Below, one piece after another: positions 32,942-44,158 of a DNA stretch of 64,000 bases (position 1 is the stretch's first letter; each line of letters begins with the position of its first letter). The stretch comes from Blepharisma japonicum (Eukaryota > Ciliophora > Heterotrichea > Heterotrichida > Blepharismidae): NCBI GenBank assembly GCA_949751835.1, contig CATKHK010000132.1, positions 1 through 64,000 of the forward strand, in the 5' to 3' direction. A model generated the notes under the pieces. The model worked only from the letters and a program-made list of their open reading frames with translations. It did no database searches and was not told where the DNA came from. The translations under genes were made by a program, and so were the position numbers.

Positions 32942-35530
32942 ATGTTGCATTCAAGAAACTCCAGCTTACCCTTACTTATGAAATCTCCTTCCAGGCTCAA
33001 AAGAAAAGCTAAAAACCCTAAAAAGTTCTATTCACCCCAAAAAAGTCCCATTCATCCCAGCGATTCAGCTCGGAACGAGCTGAATACTGCTGCAATAACT
33101 GAGCGATTTCTTTTGAAATCGCAAAAGTCCAAAATGAGAGGAACGATAGACAGCCTTCCAAGCGCCGTAGGCGTGGAAGCCAGACTTGATTACTTCGATT
33201 CCTTCAAAAATCTGCCAAAATTGTCTCAACGTATCAACCTTGAGCAGCTAGAAGATTCCCCAAACCTAGCCTATTTAAATCAGTTACAAGCACACCATTT
33301 AATGCCAAAGCCATTTGGGATTGTAAGAAGAGAAGGAAGCGAGACCAAACTTGACATTCATGGCTTTTCTATGGGCGACTGCTATGCTGATGCCTTTTCA
33401 GAAGGAATTAAGCGAGTTCATGGGTTAGAAAGCTTAAACTTAAAATCAAATAGACTCACTGAACGAGGAAGCTCCACTATTCTATCCAAACTTTCAAACC
33501 AAAAGATAAAAGAGCTTTCACTTGCAGAAAATAAAATTGGGATGAAATCAGTCGATAAAATTGTGGAAATTGTTGATAAATTCAATTCGAATTTAAAACA
33601 TCTGAATTTAGAAAATACTGGGATTAGCAATATAGCGGCTTCGAAACTATGTGATGCGCTGGCTATAAATAGGCAGCTGACGAGGCTGAATTTGGCGAGG
33701 AATAATTTGGGAGAAATCGCATGCAGAGCTATAAGTAAGTTATTGAAAGTAAACGATTCTATTAAGAGGCTGGATCTCCATTGAAATTGTATGAGAGATG
33801 AAGGGGCTGTTTCTCTTTTTAATGGTCTTGCAGAAAATACAAATCTAAGAGAGCTTGATGTATCCTGAAATTCTATGGGGAACAGCCCAATCCTAAGCGT
33901 TGCAAGTGCTATAGGAGAAGCATTAAAGGCTCACTTGCACCTGATTCACATTGATTTGTCATATAACTATTTTACAATAGAAGAATGCAAAAGAATAGGG
34001 AAAGGTATACAAAATAACCATTCTCTATTAGGGATTCATATGTCAGGAAACGATTGTATGCTGAATTCTCGAGGTTTCATCATCCCTGTAAAGAACAGTG
34101 CGAAATACAACCAAAGTCACTTCTTCCAAAGGATTATAGAGCCTAATGTGAGAAATTTAAACACTGAAAAAAGCATGTGCTGGGTGTGTGAAAAGTGGGT
34201 AGAAATGGAATTTTCTATAAAAAATAGTGAAATATTGGAAGATCCAGTGTTTTTACATTTGGAATGTGATGAGTGAGAGCCTGATTTAATGCTTAAACAG
34301 CCAGATGGAGGATTTAAGCTAATAAGGGTAGTACCGCCAGGTGAAGTAAAATTTTTCTTTACTTACAAATGCAAGTTTACCAAATCAGCTGATTATAAAT
34401 TAAATTCTTTGGATTTTCCTATTGTAAAAGAATTAGAATTTTGAATCAAGCACAAAGAAACAATAACTGTAAATTCCATTCAATCCGCACCTGCCTCTGG
34501 CAAATTATATAAACTTTATGGAAATTTAGACATAAAACCTAGAATCCCTGGCTTAACTTATAAACCTCCAGATGAAGAATATATTAAACCACCCTGAGAC
34601 TTTAATACTTCTATATTCAAGGACTATATTTTTAACAGCCAAAGACTTCTAAATGACTGCTTTGAGTTTGATTGAAGACACACTAGAATCTCCAATTTCA
34701 TAAAAGATAGTAACGACAGATCAAGCACCAAAGAAATATTGCGCAGCTACTACTCCTTTTTCAAAGAAACCTACAAATACCTTGCATCTTTCAGTGGCTC
34801 AGAGATATTTTCAATCGGCTCCAATATTTTTACTGATTTTTTAAACCAATGTGGAATTATTGACAGTCTTTATGAAGTAAGCGACTTAGGAGTCAACTGA
34901 AATTCTTCCAAAATTCAAAAAGAAAAAGGACAAACGTATAATCCTGGGAGTGCCCTAGTCCGTTATGAATTTATGGAAATTCTAGTAAGGATCGCCAACG
35001 ATAGATACGTGAGAACTAAAATTTGTCCAACATATTCTGATGCAATTCAGAGGCTCCTTAATGACCATTTAATGCAGATTATGCCTCAGCATAATACAGA
35101 ACTGTGGAGAAAAGAACGGTATATTTGTGAAGAAGTAGACGTTGTCTATAAAGCTAAGAGAGCAAGTTTAGATTGGCTTTATAAGAAATATAGTGGCAAA
35201 AAGACACTCCCAGGACAAAAGAATTTTATGTGTCTTGAAGAGTTTAGGCAGCTTTGCAATGATGTAGGGCTTTTGAATGACAATATGGCAGCGAGGGAGA
35301 TTGATTTGTGCTTTTCTCAAGCTATGATGAGCCAAGTAGATGAGATTTATAAGAAAAGGCATATAGAAATGAGCTTTATTGAATTTTTAGAAGCTTTTGG
35401 AAGGGCTTGTGATTTATCAAGTCGGTTTGAAAGTGGTGGAAACTCACCTGGACAAACCTCCAGACTTTTAAGGGAACGGCCATTATATGAAAAAATTCAT
35501 GCTGTTCTTAAGTCTATTAACAATTGTTAA
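32942..35530 (+). CDS. Leucine-rich-repeat protein with C-terminal domain
   Basis: With TGA as Trp the frame is open for 862 aa. Residues ~130-370 carry RNI-type leucine-rich repeats (LESLNLKSNRLTERGSS, LKHLNLENTGIS, LTRLNLARNNLGEIA, LRELDVSWNSMG). A Cys pair motif (CWVCEKWVEM) follows. The second half (~440-862) has a compact domain seen in many ciliate and algal LRR proteins, with FDWRHTRISNF and YNPGSALVRYEFMEILVRIA, ending in an EF-hand-like helical region. Such proteins are often ciliary or cytoskeletal; that role is inference. Confidence 0.8.
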
Positions 35531-35600
35531 AAATATTTTAACACTAATTTCCATTTATTAAGTATGGCTAATAATAAATAAATAGTCAAGGCTTGACAAT

Positions 35601-35801
35601 TTTAAGAGGCAGAGTTGCAATCGAACAACACATAAAGGCGTTCATCGCTTAAGATTGTTTGGGGAAAGTCTCCGGGCCGAGGGTAGAAAGTACCACTCTT
35701 GAATGAGAACCCCTGGATTCCTAATGGAAGTGGAGTCCTGGTCTTTGCCATAGCACAGTTATGCAACTATCGAAACTCAACGGGGCTTATTGCTTTTTAA
35801 G
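35601..35801 (+). ncRNA. RMRP: RNase MRP RNA
   Basis: The conserved core matches known MRP RNA: CR-I reads GGGGAAAGTCTCCGG at 35661-35675, followed by GAGGGTAGAAAGTACCAC as in the animal RNA, then GAGAACCCC. The 3' conserved region CR-V reads CAACGGGGCTTATT at 35778-35791. P1 can form between TTTAAGAGGCA (35601-35611) and TGCTTTTTAAG (35791-35801), which fixes the approximate ends. MRP cleaves pre-rRNA at the A3-type site. It lies free between two protein genes, 60 bp before the next ATG. The GGGGAAAGTC..CGGGGCTTATT pair and the lack of RNase P specificity elements favour MRP over P. Confidence 0.88.
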
Positions 35802-35861
35802 ATCACAAGTTTTGACTAATTAATTTATTTATGTATTGTAATCCTGCTCTTATATAATAAA

Positions 35862-36930
35862 ATGTACTTTATATTATTTTTATTCCATGTCGTATTTTCA
35901 AGAAATCCTCGTAAATTTTATATAGCTGGATGTGCCTGATCATCCCCTCCTAAAATTATATCAATAATTCCTACCCCTTCTGTAATTTCTCTGCAATGGA
36001 CTTTTCCCACAAATAATGGATACACATTGACACTTTATCAAGTAGAATATGCAACTCCAAATTGAACTAACTGAAAAACATCAACTAATATAGGAATGAT
36101 TAACTGGACCTATCCAGAAACGGCTCTATCAGATATGCTTTTAGGTACTTTTTACGTCAGATTCTATGTGAAATAGTTTTCAGCTAGGCTATCAAGGCCA
36201 ATTTAGATATGCCCAAATAAGCGTTTTGTCGAGTATGGTTTATAGGATAAGAGTAAGAGGTTTAGCTGAGAGTTGTGACTGAAGCCCTTGGAGTGATATA
36301 AATATCACTAACTCTTTGGGAGAAAAATGATCATTTTTAGAAGTCCAAGGATCAGGGTCGAACAACCAGATGCCGGCTTATGTAAAACTGGACAATTCTT
36401 ACTTATTTTATTCAGAAAGCATTAGAGGACTACACCTAATGGTTTTGCATCGTCAAGACCTGTCCGTTGTGTATAACCACACTTACGATACTTTTGGAAG
36501 TGTCCTTGATTCCGCTAATTTAGCGATACAGCTATCTAGTTATAATCCAAATTACCTTATCATATTAATCAGCTGTGATGCATGAGAAAAGAATTTTATC
36601 AGATCTTTAGGCATTGCAATTCAAAACCTTGGCGGAATATTAATTAAAGAATTTGGAAATGTAAATGCTGTTTATCCTTCTTATAAAACAGTCACCTCTA
36701 CTCCTTATCGCCACCCTTATGCGTTCATTGGTGTCCCAGGCCAATCCAACATAGATGGCGAAAACTTTGAAGTTCTCCGCAACAATACTGAATACTACAA
36801 TTACAATGACACCAAGTATCATGCAATTCCTACAGCAAAAATCAGAGTCACCCTTCGGCTCAACAGCCTGCGGCAATTTTACTTCTTATCGAGCTCCAAT
36901 ACCTGGAAGATCGGAAGAGATTTTAGCTAA
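35862..36930 (+). CDS. Secreted protein with FN3-like and ILEI/FAM3-like domains
   Basis: The frame needs removal of exactly one 16-nt intron, giving 350 aa. It starts with a signal peptide (MYFILFLFHVVFS). Residues ~25-150 look like a fibronectin type III module, ending VYRIRVRGLAE..DWSPWSD. Residues ~165-290 resemble the ILEI/FAM3 domain: RGLHLMVLHRQDLSVVYNH, YDTFGSV, NYLIILISCDAWEKN and FIRSLGIAIQNLGG. In animals this fold occurs in FAM3 cytokine-like proteins and glycan-related enzymes; its function in ciliates is unknown. Several NxT/S sites fit secretion. The stop is 25 bp from the convergent CX9C gene. Confidence 0.75.
36145..36160 (+). other. 16-nt intron, preferred of two candidates
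   Basis: GTACTTTTTACGTCAG has GT/AG ends and A at position 10. A second 16-nt candidate, GTGAAATAGTTTTCAG at 36168-36183, gives the same downstream frame but has T at position 10. Removing neither or both closes the frame. Confidence 0.6.
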
Positions 36931-36955
36931 TAATTTTAGAACTAAGCTTATCCTC

Positions 36956-37255
36956 TTATTTAGGAAGTCCTTTATGATAATCGTATGGCTCTGACATTCC
37001 GTTTATGACTTTAAAAACGTGTTTTCCACAAGTTCCAAGGGCTAAGTTTTGTGAAGCACATGCGCTGAGGTTGTTTCCAGTGCTATGCATGCAGTCTTCG
37101 AAGGCTTTCAGCTCATTAGGACACTCATTGCGATAAATCATCTTCCTAGGAGACCCTTCTTCTTTCCTTTCAAAGAAGGCAGTTTCTTCATCTAGCTGGC
37201 TTGATCTTCCAACTTTGTTGGTTCGAAAGTATTTGAATCTATTTCTCTCTGCCAT
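36956..37255 (-). CDS. Twin CX9C (CHCH) mitochondrial protein
   Basis: The 99-aa product has two exact C-x9-C pairs, CPNELKAFEDC and CASQNLALGTC, forming the coiled-coil-helix fold. Such proteins are imported into the mitochondrial intermembrane space by the MIA40 pathway and mostly serve respiratory-complex assembly. The N-terminal 45 residues are basic with no presequence, as usual for MIA40 substrates. Exact membership (COX19, CMC or complex I type) cannot be decided. Confidence 0.82.
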   Translation of the reverse strand: MAERNRFKYFRTNKVGRSSQLDEETAFFERKEEGSPRKMIYRNECPNELKAFEDCMHSTGNNLSACASQNLALGTCGKHVFKVINGMSEPYDYHKGLPK

Positions 37256-37414
37256 TTTATTAGACCAATGATTTGCCTTTCAGGCTGAATTGAAAAATAT
37301 GAGGACATTTCCTTAGAAATTTATTATGGATTTAGGAGAAAATTATATGAAAATTTATGAGACAAAACAGAAGATATGGTATGATAAAAATAAATAAAAG
37401 AGTGTTTCCTTAAT

Positions 37415-37545
37415 TTACTGGTCTCCGCTGAAGCCTAACGAAAAATCAGATGTCCCGACCTTCCGCAAGCCGTTGTGACTTAGAAGTCTAAAGTCTGCCA
37501 CCCTGTGAGAAGTTTTCCATTCCTCACAAAAAATGATTTTTGAGG
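37415..37545. ncRNA. Candidate small structured RNA
   Basis: A GC-richer block lies in the 324-bp gap between the CX9C gene and the next gene. It can fold into GTGAG (37505-37509) with CTCAC (37523-37527) and GACTT (37477-37481) with AAGTC (37484-37488), followed by CAAAAA...TTTTTG. The minus strand contains GGAAGGTCGGGAC, like RNase P CR-I, but too little sequence follows for an RNase P RNA. U1, U2, U4, U5, U6 and 5S signatures are absent. Strand and class are open. Confidence 0.35.
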
Positions 37546-37579
37546 TAATATATAACTCCTATAAAGTTATAAATTTAAT

Positions 37580-38203
37580 ATGGACGCTGAAAAGACACTT
37601 ACAGACCCTATCAACCAAAGTATTTCTTTCGAAGAAGTAGACGGTAGATTTTTCTACCTCAATACTGCTCCTTCTCTTAAAGCTTCGCTTGTTTCACAGT
37701 TCAAGACAAGCTTATTTGACAATAAAGAAGAGCAATCCCCACTCCTTTTTAGCAATAAAACATTGACGCAAGACATGGAATCAAGCTCAGTTGGAAACTC
37801 AATTGATGATGGTTCATTAATGCCTGCGTCTTCACGTCTAAGAAACGTCGGGGATTTTCATAAGAACTATCTGGATCTTGGGCAGTGGCCTGACGGTTCT
37901 AAGATTCAAAATGATTTAAAACGGAAATACCAAACTCTCAAAAAGGAGTGTGCAAAATCAGAACTCACCAGGATGCAGTTAGAAGAAGAATTAGATGCCT
38001 ACCGAAAAGGTAAAATTGAGTGCAAAAACTGCGAAAAACTTAAAGAAAAAAATAAAAAAACCAAAAAAGCATTAGAAGAAGCTGTTCAGTTGAGCAGTAT
38101 GCTTCTAAGTGAAGTTCATAGACTAGATAATGAGCTTAATCGTGAAGAAATATCTCAGAGATCTATGAAAAAAGTGAAGTTCAATAAAAAATATAAATTT
38201 TAA
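37580..38203 (+). CDS. Coiled-coil protein, unknown
   Basis: The 207-aa product was not recognised. The first ~110 residues are polar and Ser-rich. The last ~95 form a charged helix with a CKNCEKLKEKNKK motif, ending in a basic tail (KKVKFNKKYKF) that could serve as a nuclear signal. Its stop lies 16 bp before the next ATG on the same strand. Confidence 0.65.
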   Translation: MDAEKTLTDPINQSISFEEVDGRFFYLNTAPSLKASLVSQFKTSLFDNKEEQSPLLFSNKTLTQDMESSSVGNSIDDGSLMPASSRLRNVGDFHKNYLDLGQWPDGSKIQNDLKRKYQTLKKECAKSELTRMQLEEELDAYRKGKIECKNCEKLKEKNKKTKKALEEAVQLSSMLLSEVHRLDNELNREEISQRSMKKVKFNKKYKF

Positions 38204-38219
38204 TATTGCTTATAATAAA

Positions 38220-41200
38220 ATGGATCCAAGTGACGAATGATGCTATTTCGAAGATGTTGTCAAAGCTGACGACACGTTTTGCACTCCTAGGCTGGAGCCT
38301 CATTTTTCTCAACTTATTGCAGTCTGCAACTCTTATGGCTTTATCGTTATAGCAAAAGACACAAAAATTGTGCTTATCCCAACACGATTTTTAGAAGATT
38401 ATATAAAAGGGACTGAACCGCCTCAGATCTTTGAAAAAGATTTCCCAGAAATAATAAACCTTGTATCTGTCAACGAGTCTGGCAGCTTGCTAGCTGTCGC
38501 TTGCAGGAATAAACTCCATATCTTAGGAACTAGGAAATGGATAAGAAATATTACACAGAGTTATCAAATAATAACAACACAAAGCCCTATAAGGTGAATG
38601 GAGTGGAATAGGAAAATGTTAGGGGTTCTACAGGAAAATGGGTCTCTAGATATTTATTTAAAAGACAAACTTATGAATGGGATAGAAAAAATCAAGTGTT
38701 TTGCGTTCTTGAAAAGCAGAGATAGGCAGTGTGTGGCTTGTAGTGATATGGGGATTATCATTATAGATAACAAATCAGCCAAAATTTTAGCTCAGCACCC
38801 GTTGGAAGAGGTGGTGCCTTTTGGGATTAAGGAAATAGGAAATAACATGATAGTAATTTTTGGGTTTAGAGAAGATAATGCGGTAGTTCAAGTTTTTTCA
38901 CTAGATCCTTTAGCTCTATTAAGTGAGACAAGTGATTCTGATTTAATGCCTTATACACCGCCTGATGAATACAATGAGATGCAAAGCAAGCCAATTGTAG
39001 CTTATTTTGACTATATTCCAAGCAGGAATACTCTCATTTTGTCTTCATCAGGATCAAGTCAAGCAAGTATTTTGTACAATATTGGCGAAAATGCTGAAAT
39101 ATACTTATGAGACGAAATTGCACAATGGAAAGGCAAAGTTCAATGGGAAGAGACTAAAGAATGTGAGCACGTTATGAGAGGCTTTGGATTTGTTACGAAT
39201 TTCAAGCCTCACAGCGAGACATTTGAGTTCACTATAAAAGATGAAGAATTTAAGATTTGCTATCCGCCGATGATTGTGTTTATAGGAAGTGATGGGAAAA
39301 TTTACTTGCAAAAATACATTGATTTGAGAGCTGAGTATTTGGATGAGAATTTAATTAAAGAAGGAAAAAATTTGAAAGATATAAGTGATGATGAAGAGGA
39401 AGGAAAAGTGGATAGCAAAGGGAAAGTTGAAGAGCAGAAAAGCATAACAAAGGCAGCTGAAGTCAAACTAGAAGAGACAAAGCCTGAGACAAATTTATTT
39501 AACCCTAAACCTATGGATTCATCTATAGAGCCTCAAAAAAAGCTCAATGAAGTATCACCATTTGGTCAAGCAGGATTTGTTAACCCATTTGCGAAAGCTG
39601 AAGAAAAAGCATTGCCTGCTCAGAGTTCTGGATTAACAGAAGAAAGTAAAAAATCTGGAGACATTACCTCAGGGTTATCAAAACTTACACAAAAAACATT
39701 GGATTTGCCTAAAAGTGCTGATATTAAAGCTTCAAATCCTTTTGGCTCTCAAACTAGCTCTTTTATCCCCTCAAACCCAGAAATAAAAGCAGATGCATTC
39801 AAGATCCCAGAAGAACTTAAAGTAAATCCTTTCCAGCCCAAATCAGAAGTGGGCGCAAAGATAGCTAGCCAAAATTTGTTCCCAATCCAGAATTCTGAAG
39901 AACCTAAAGTTGCTGTTCAAAATCCTTTTTCCATATCAAATCTGCAATCAAGTTTTTCGCAAGTGAAAACTGAAGGATCTTCTAAGGCAGCAAATCAAGG
40001 ACAGTTTTCGTTTGGCAATCTACTGCCTGCTCAGCAAAAACCAGAAGAAGCTACCAAAAAACTCTTTGATTCTCAGCCTCCTCAGCCTAAACCTGGAGAA
40101 ACCGCAAAAGCACCCTCTCCCTTCACATCTTTTGGAACCCAGCCAAAGCCTGAAGACTCCAAAACTGTCCAACCTACTTTAAAGCAGCCAGAGCCTTTAA
40201 AGCAGCCAGAAATTTTGAAACAGTCAGAACCTTTTAAGCAATCAGAGCCGTTGAAGCAGCCAGAACCTCCCAAACCTACTGATACCACTATCCTCAAACA
40301 AGAAAAAGAAAAACTCATAAACTTCCTCCAAACCACTATCCAAGAAACCTCCGCTTCTTTCTCACAGCTCGAATCCCAACAAATCAATGATACCGTCCTC
40401 TCCGACACAAAAGCCATCATTTCTGAATCCCAAAAGATTATCAACCTCAGTAAACAAAAAATTTTCAGCCTCAGTCAAAAATTAGATGACCTAACGGCAT
40501 CCCATATAGAAAACAAAATCGACGCTGACGCTGTAAAAAATATTTTCGAAATGGCAAGAGCCCAGCTGGAAGCCAAAAATGACCTAGATGAAGGAGACAT
40601 TGATCCAAGACTTATCAGGTCTATTGAAGAATTTGAATGCCGAGCGACTACTTTTGAGCATTATTTTAGGGTTGGACTTGAAAAGATAATCAAAATGATA
40701 AGAAGCCAGAGAAATCAGCTAGGGGTGAAAACTAACGAAAATACAAACATGCTGAGGGTTACCAGGAAGCATATGCCAAATACAAAGCAAAAATTTGTCG
40801 AGTACCCGAAAGAGATTGTTGATAATTTAATAGTTTCAAGAATAGAGCAAGCGAGTAGGGTTATAAGTGAGCTTGATTTAAAGGTGAGGGGGTTAGGGAG
40901 AGCGCTGAGGCCTTCTCAGCAAAAAAGATATGCCTTTGAAGATGTGGAAAATAGCGATGAAGAAGAAAAAGAAGAAAATAGAGAGGAAAGAGTGGATTTT
41001 AGAGATCCAGCGGAACAGCAGAGGAGGTTTAAAGACTGAATAAAGCCACAGACTATACAATCTAAGATCGAAAAGCCCAGACAAAGTTTGGCGACCCCAC
41101 AGAAGCAGCTTAATGCTGTGAGGCAGCCTGAGAAAAAACTGCCTAGCGAAATTATCAAATTTGATACTATTAAAGAGAAAACAACAGAAAGTCCAATAAT

Positions 41201-42140
41201 TTCGACTAAAAAGAAATCCATAGAGCATATAATGGAAGTAGCATTTAAAAAGCCAGAACCAAAAGTACAGGTAGAGCCCCCTAAAGTTCAGCAACCAATA
41301 CAAGCAAATACTCAAGTCGATTCAGCTCCTACTCCTCCAGCACAATCAGCTCAGCCTAGCCAGCCTTTTGCACCTCAAAAGCTTCAGCAGCCGTTATCGC
41401 AGCCACAGCCACAGCCACAACTTGCAACTGTCCCAGCTTTCCCGACCAACCCTCCAAAGCCAGCTGACAAATCAGAGCCTCCAAAGCCTGCAAGTTCTGG
41501 GTTCTTTGTAGCCCCAACATCTCAAGCACCTCCACTTTTCCAGCAATCCCTAATATCAAACCCTCTCCAAAGTTCCCTGACAACTCCTCAAAAGACTTTA
41601 TCAACAACTCCTCTCTCCCAATCAATCCTTAATCCCCAGAAACTTACCAATACAACAAATCCTCAACCGTCCTTACTAAATCCTCAAAAGCCGTTCTCCA
41701 CAGGCTCTATACTTGGCACTCAGCCTACAAATCCTATACAGCCGCCAACTCAGCCAGCTCAAAATTCATTCTTTGTATCAGCTCAAAATGCATCTACAGC
41801 TCCTAAGCCTATAAATCCTAGCCCTTTTTTTGCAAGTAGCCAACCAGCTACAAACTCTATAATGTCACTTGCACTTAACTCTCAGTCTACTCCAGCGATG
41901 TCCACCTTCGGGCAATCAGCGTTTGGGTCTACTTCATTTGCGCCTCCTTCAATTCCAGCATTAAATTTAGGTGCTAAAAGCTTTGTGACTTCAGGGCAGC
42001 CAGCATCATTTGGAGCTTTAACACAATCAGCTGGGCTGCAGTCTAATCCAGCAGGCCAGCAACCATTTGGATCTTTTATGTCTAATCAGCAAACTGGTTC
42101 CCAACAGAGTTCAAATCCATGGACACAGCAAAGAAAGTAA
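38220..42140 (+). CDS. NUP214: FG nucleoporin, NUP214/Nup159-like
   Basis: TGA Trp codons join four open segments into 1306 aa. Residues 1-~390 have the alternating beta pattern of a seven-bladed propeller (IINLVSVNESGSLLAVAC, WMEWNRKMLGVLQENGSL, FDYIPSRNTLILSSSG), as in the NUP214 N-terminus that binds the DDX19/Dbp5 helicase. An acidic patch and an FG/PF-rich region follow (NPFGSQTSS, PSPFTSFGTQP). A coiled coil at ~690-850 would assemble with the NUP88/NUP62 complex. The C-terminus is Pro/Gln/Asn-rich with FG motifs (FGQSAFGSTSF, QQPFGSFM). The order propeller, FG, coiled coil, FG matches NUP214. The codon for the first Trp (residue 7) is TGA. Confidence 0.83.
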
Positions 42141-42517
42141 AGCCTTCTTGATAGTAATAATCTAATTTTAGTTATCAAATACAATCTGTCTCTTAATAAT
42201 AATGTTTTAAAAAGGCATTGTTAGTTTTATTGAAAAATGCATTTTATTATTACTAAATGCTTTCTATTTTATTAGAATTATAAATTTTTAGCTTATTTCT
42301 TTTATATATACTCAAGAAAAGCTCTCTCTTTTGATTATCTAGAATCTTTGCATATCAAGTGCTTGATAATAATGATTTTTATCAATTATTCTTATTTAAA
42401 ATTTCCAACAGTCCCGATTCCTTCGCCTCTCCTTCCCTTGCCTAACTTTTTCCTTTCTCCTTACCGTCTGAGCTTATCATTTTAAATTTCCCAAAGAATG
42501 GTTTCCCTATATATAAT
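42141..42517. other. AT-rich intergenic stretch
   Basis: No coding frame was seen. It ends in a pyrimidine-rich tract before the MAP kinase ATG. No RNA gene was recognised. Confidence 0.5.
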
Positions 42518-43783
42518 ATGGAACTTAAACCCAAGCAAGCCTCCAAAGAAACGGTACATGGCCCATACTCCGTATCCCAACTAGGAGGTCCCTGCGCCAT
42601 CAACAAGCGCATCACCAGAGTAATAGGTGCCACATTTGCCCTCGACTCACGCTACGAAATTCTCGACACTTTAGGCAGTGGTGCCTACGGTGTCGTTGTT
42701 TCAGCCCGAGACACCCATACTGGTGAAATGGTGGCAATAAAAAAAATCGAAAAAGCCTTTGAACATACCACCTTTGCAAAGCGAACATTACGAGAACTCA
42801 TCATCCTCCGTTTGTTAGAGCACGAAAACATAATGAGAATACGCACCATCCAACTACCTGTCTCCCGAGAAGATTTTGATGAAATTTATGTTGTAAACGA
42901 GCTGCTACAGACAGATTTAAGCTCTATTATAAAATCTCCTCAGCATTTATCTGATGACCACTGCCAATTCTTTTTATATCAACTGCTTAGAGGGATGAAG
43001 TACATGCACAGTGCAGGGATTATACATAGAGACTTAAAGCCTAGAAATTTATTGGTCAATTCCAATTGCGACTTGAAAATTTGCGATTTTGGATTGGCAA
43101 GGCCATATATAAAAGAATTGAAAATAAATTCAACCCAGATGACTGACTATGTAGCAACAAGGTGGTATCGGGCGCCTGAACTACTTTTGACTTTTAAAAA
43201 ATACACGACGGCGCTGGATATGTGAAGTGTCGGATGCATTTTTGGAGAGCTTTTGCATAGAAAGCCGATCTTGCCTGGAAATGATGCAAATCACCAGCTT
43301 GAGCTGATTTTTAACCTTATCGGTACCCCGACAGATGAAGATATCCAGTGCATTCCTACGACTAAAGCCAGAGACAAGGTGATGAGAATGGCGAGAAGGC
43401 CAGCACGCGCTTTTGAGACCATTTTTAGGACAGCAAATCCAAATGCAATGGACTTGCTGAAGAAAATGCTTGTTTTCAACCCAGCCCGGAGAATTACCAT
43501 AGAAGAAGCCTTATCCCACCCTTACCTGGTAGCTTTGCATTACCCAGAGGATGAGCCAGTCCGCGAGCCAGTCTCATTGTTTGACTTTGAGTTTGAAAGG
43601 CAACTGCTGACGATGAGAGACACAAAGGACTTGATTTATAATGAAATTTTACTTTATCATTTTCAGGATAAAAGAGATGAGTATGAGAGGGCGAAAATTG
43701 AGTATGCAAGGCAATTACACATCCCAGGAAGAATGATTATTTCGAGGGATGCGGATAGTGATGAAGATTTAGAAATTTCTTAA
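42518..43783 (+). CDS. MAP kinase with TDY activation motif
   Basis: The 421-aa product has all kinase motifs: LGSGAYGVVVSARD, MVAIKKIEK, HRDLKPRNLLV, ICDFGLAR, the activation segment MTDYVATRWYRAPELLL (Thr209, Tyr211), and DMWSVGCIFGELL where the W is TGA. The MAPK insert and the common-docking motif (HYPEDEPV) are present. TDY, not TEY, occurs in some plant and protist MAPKs. The 40-residue N-terminal extension (GPYSVSQLGGPCAINKR) is unusual. Its upstream kinase is not in the window. Confidence 0.93.
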
Positions 43784-44158
43784 TTTGTATATGAAGTCAA
43801 TAAAAGATTGATTACCCTTAAATTTGGTTTATTTAAGAAATATTGATAAATAATTTTTTGTGTATTTTTGCATTATTTTTCATTTTAATACCACAAGAAA
43901 TTGGATAAGTCTATTTTTATGTTAATTTTTGTGATTTTATATAGTTAATTAAGAAATTGCCAGCAAAAACATGCTCTCTCCTCTTTCTTAATATCATTTA
44001 ACCATTGGTTTTAGTTATTTCATTTATAATTAGGCTAAAAGTATCTATTTAAAAGTAAAATTGCTTTATGATAAGTCGCATTTTCTCTCATCTTTTCTTT
44101 TTCATCATTATAAAAGTCCTGAAATTTTATGCCAAAATTATGGTGAAATAATTATATA
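43784..44158. other. AT-rich intergenic stretch
   Basis: No gene was recognised. It is the 5' region of a gene whose codon use suggests strong expression, so promoter elements are likely, but none has a motif that can be named. Confidence 0.45.

Noticed and set aside
37441-37480. RNase P CR-I-like GGAAGGTCGGGAC on the minus strand
   Set aside because: Too little sequence follows before an AT-rich end, and no CR-V partner is present.
40082-41625. Open frames on the minus strand of the nucleoporin gene
   Set aside because: They are shadows of the Pro/Gln/Ser-rich coding repeats of the + strand.
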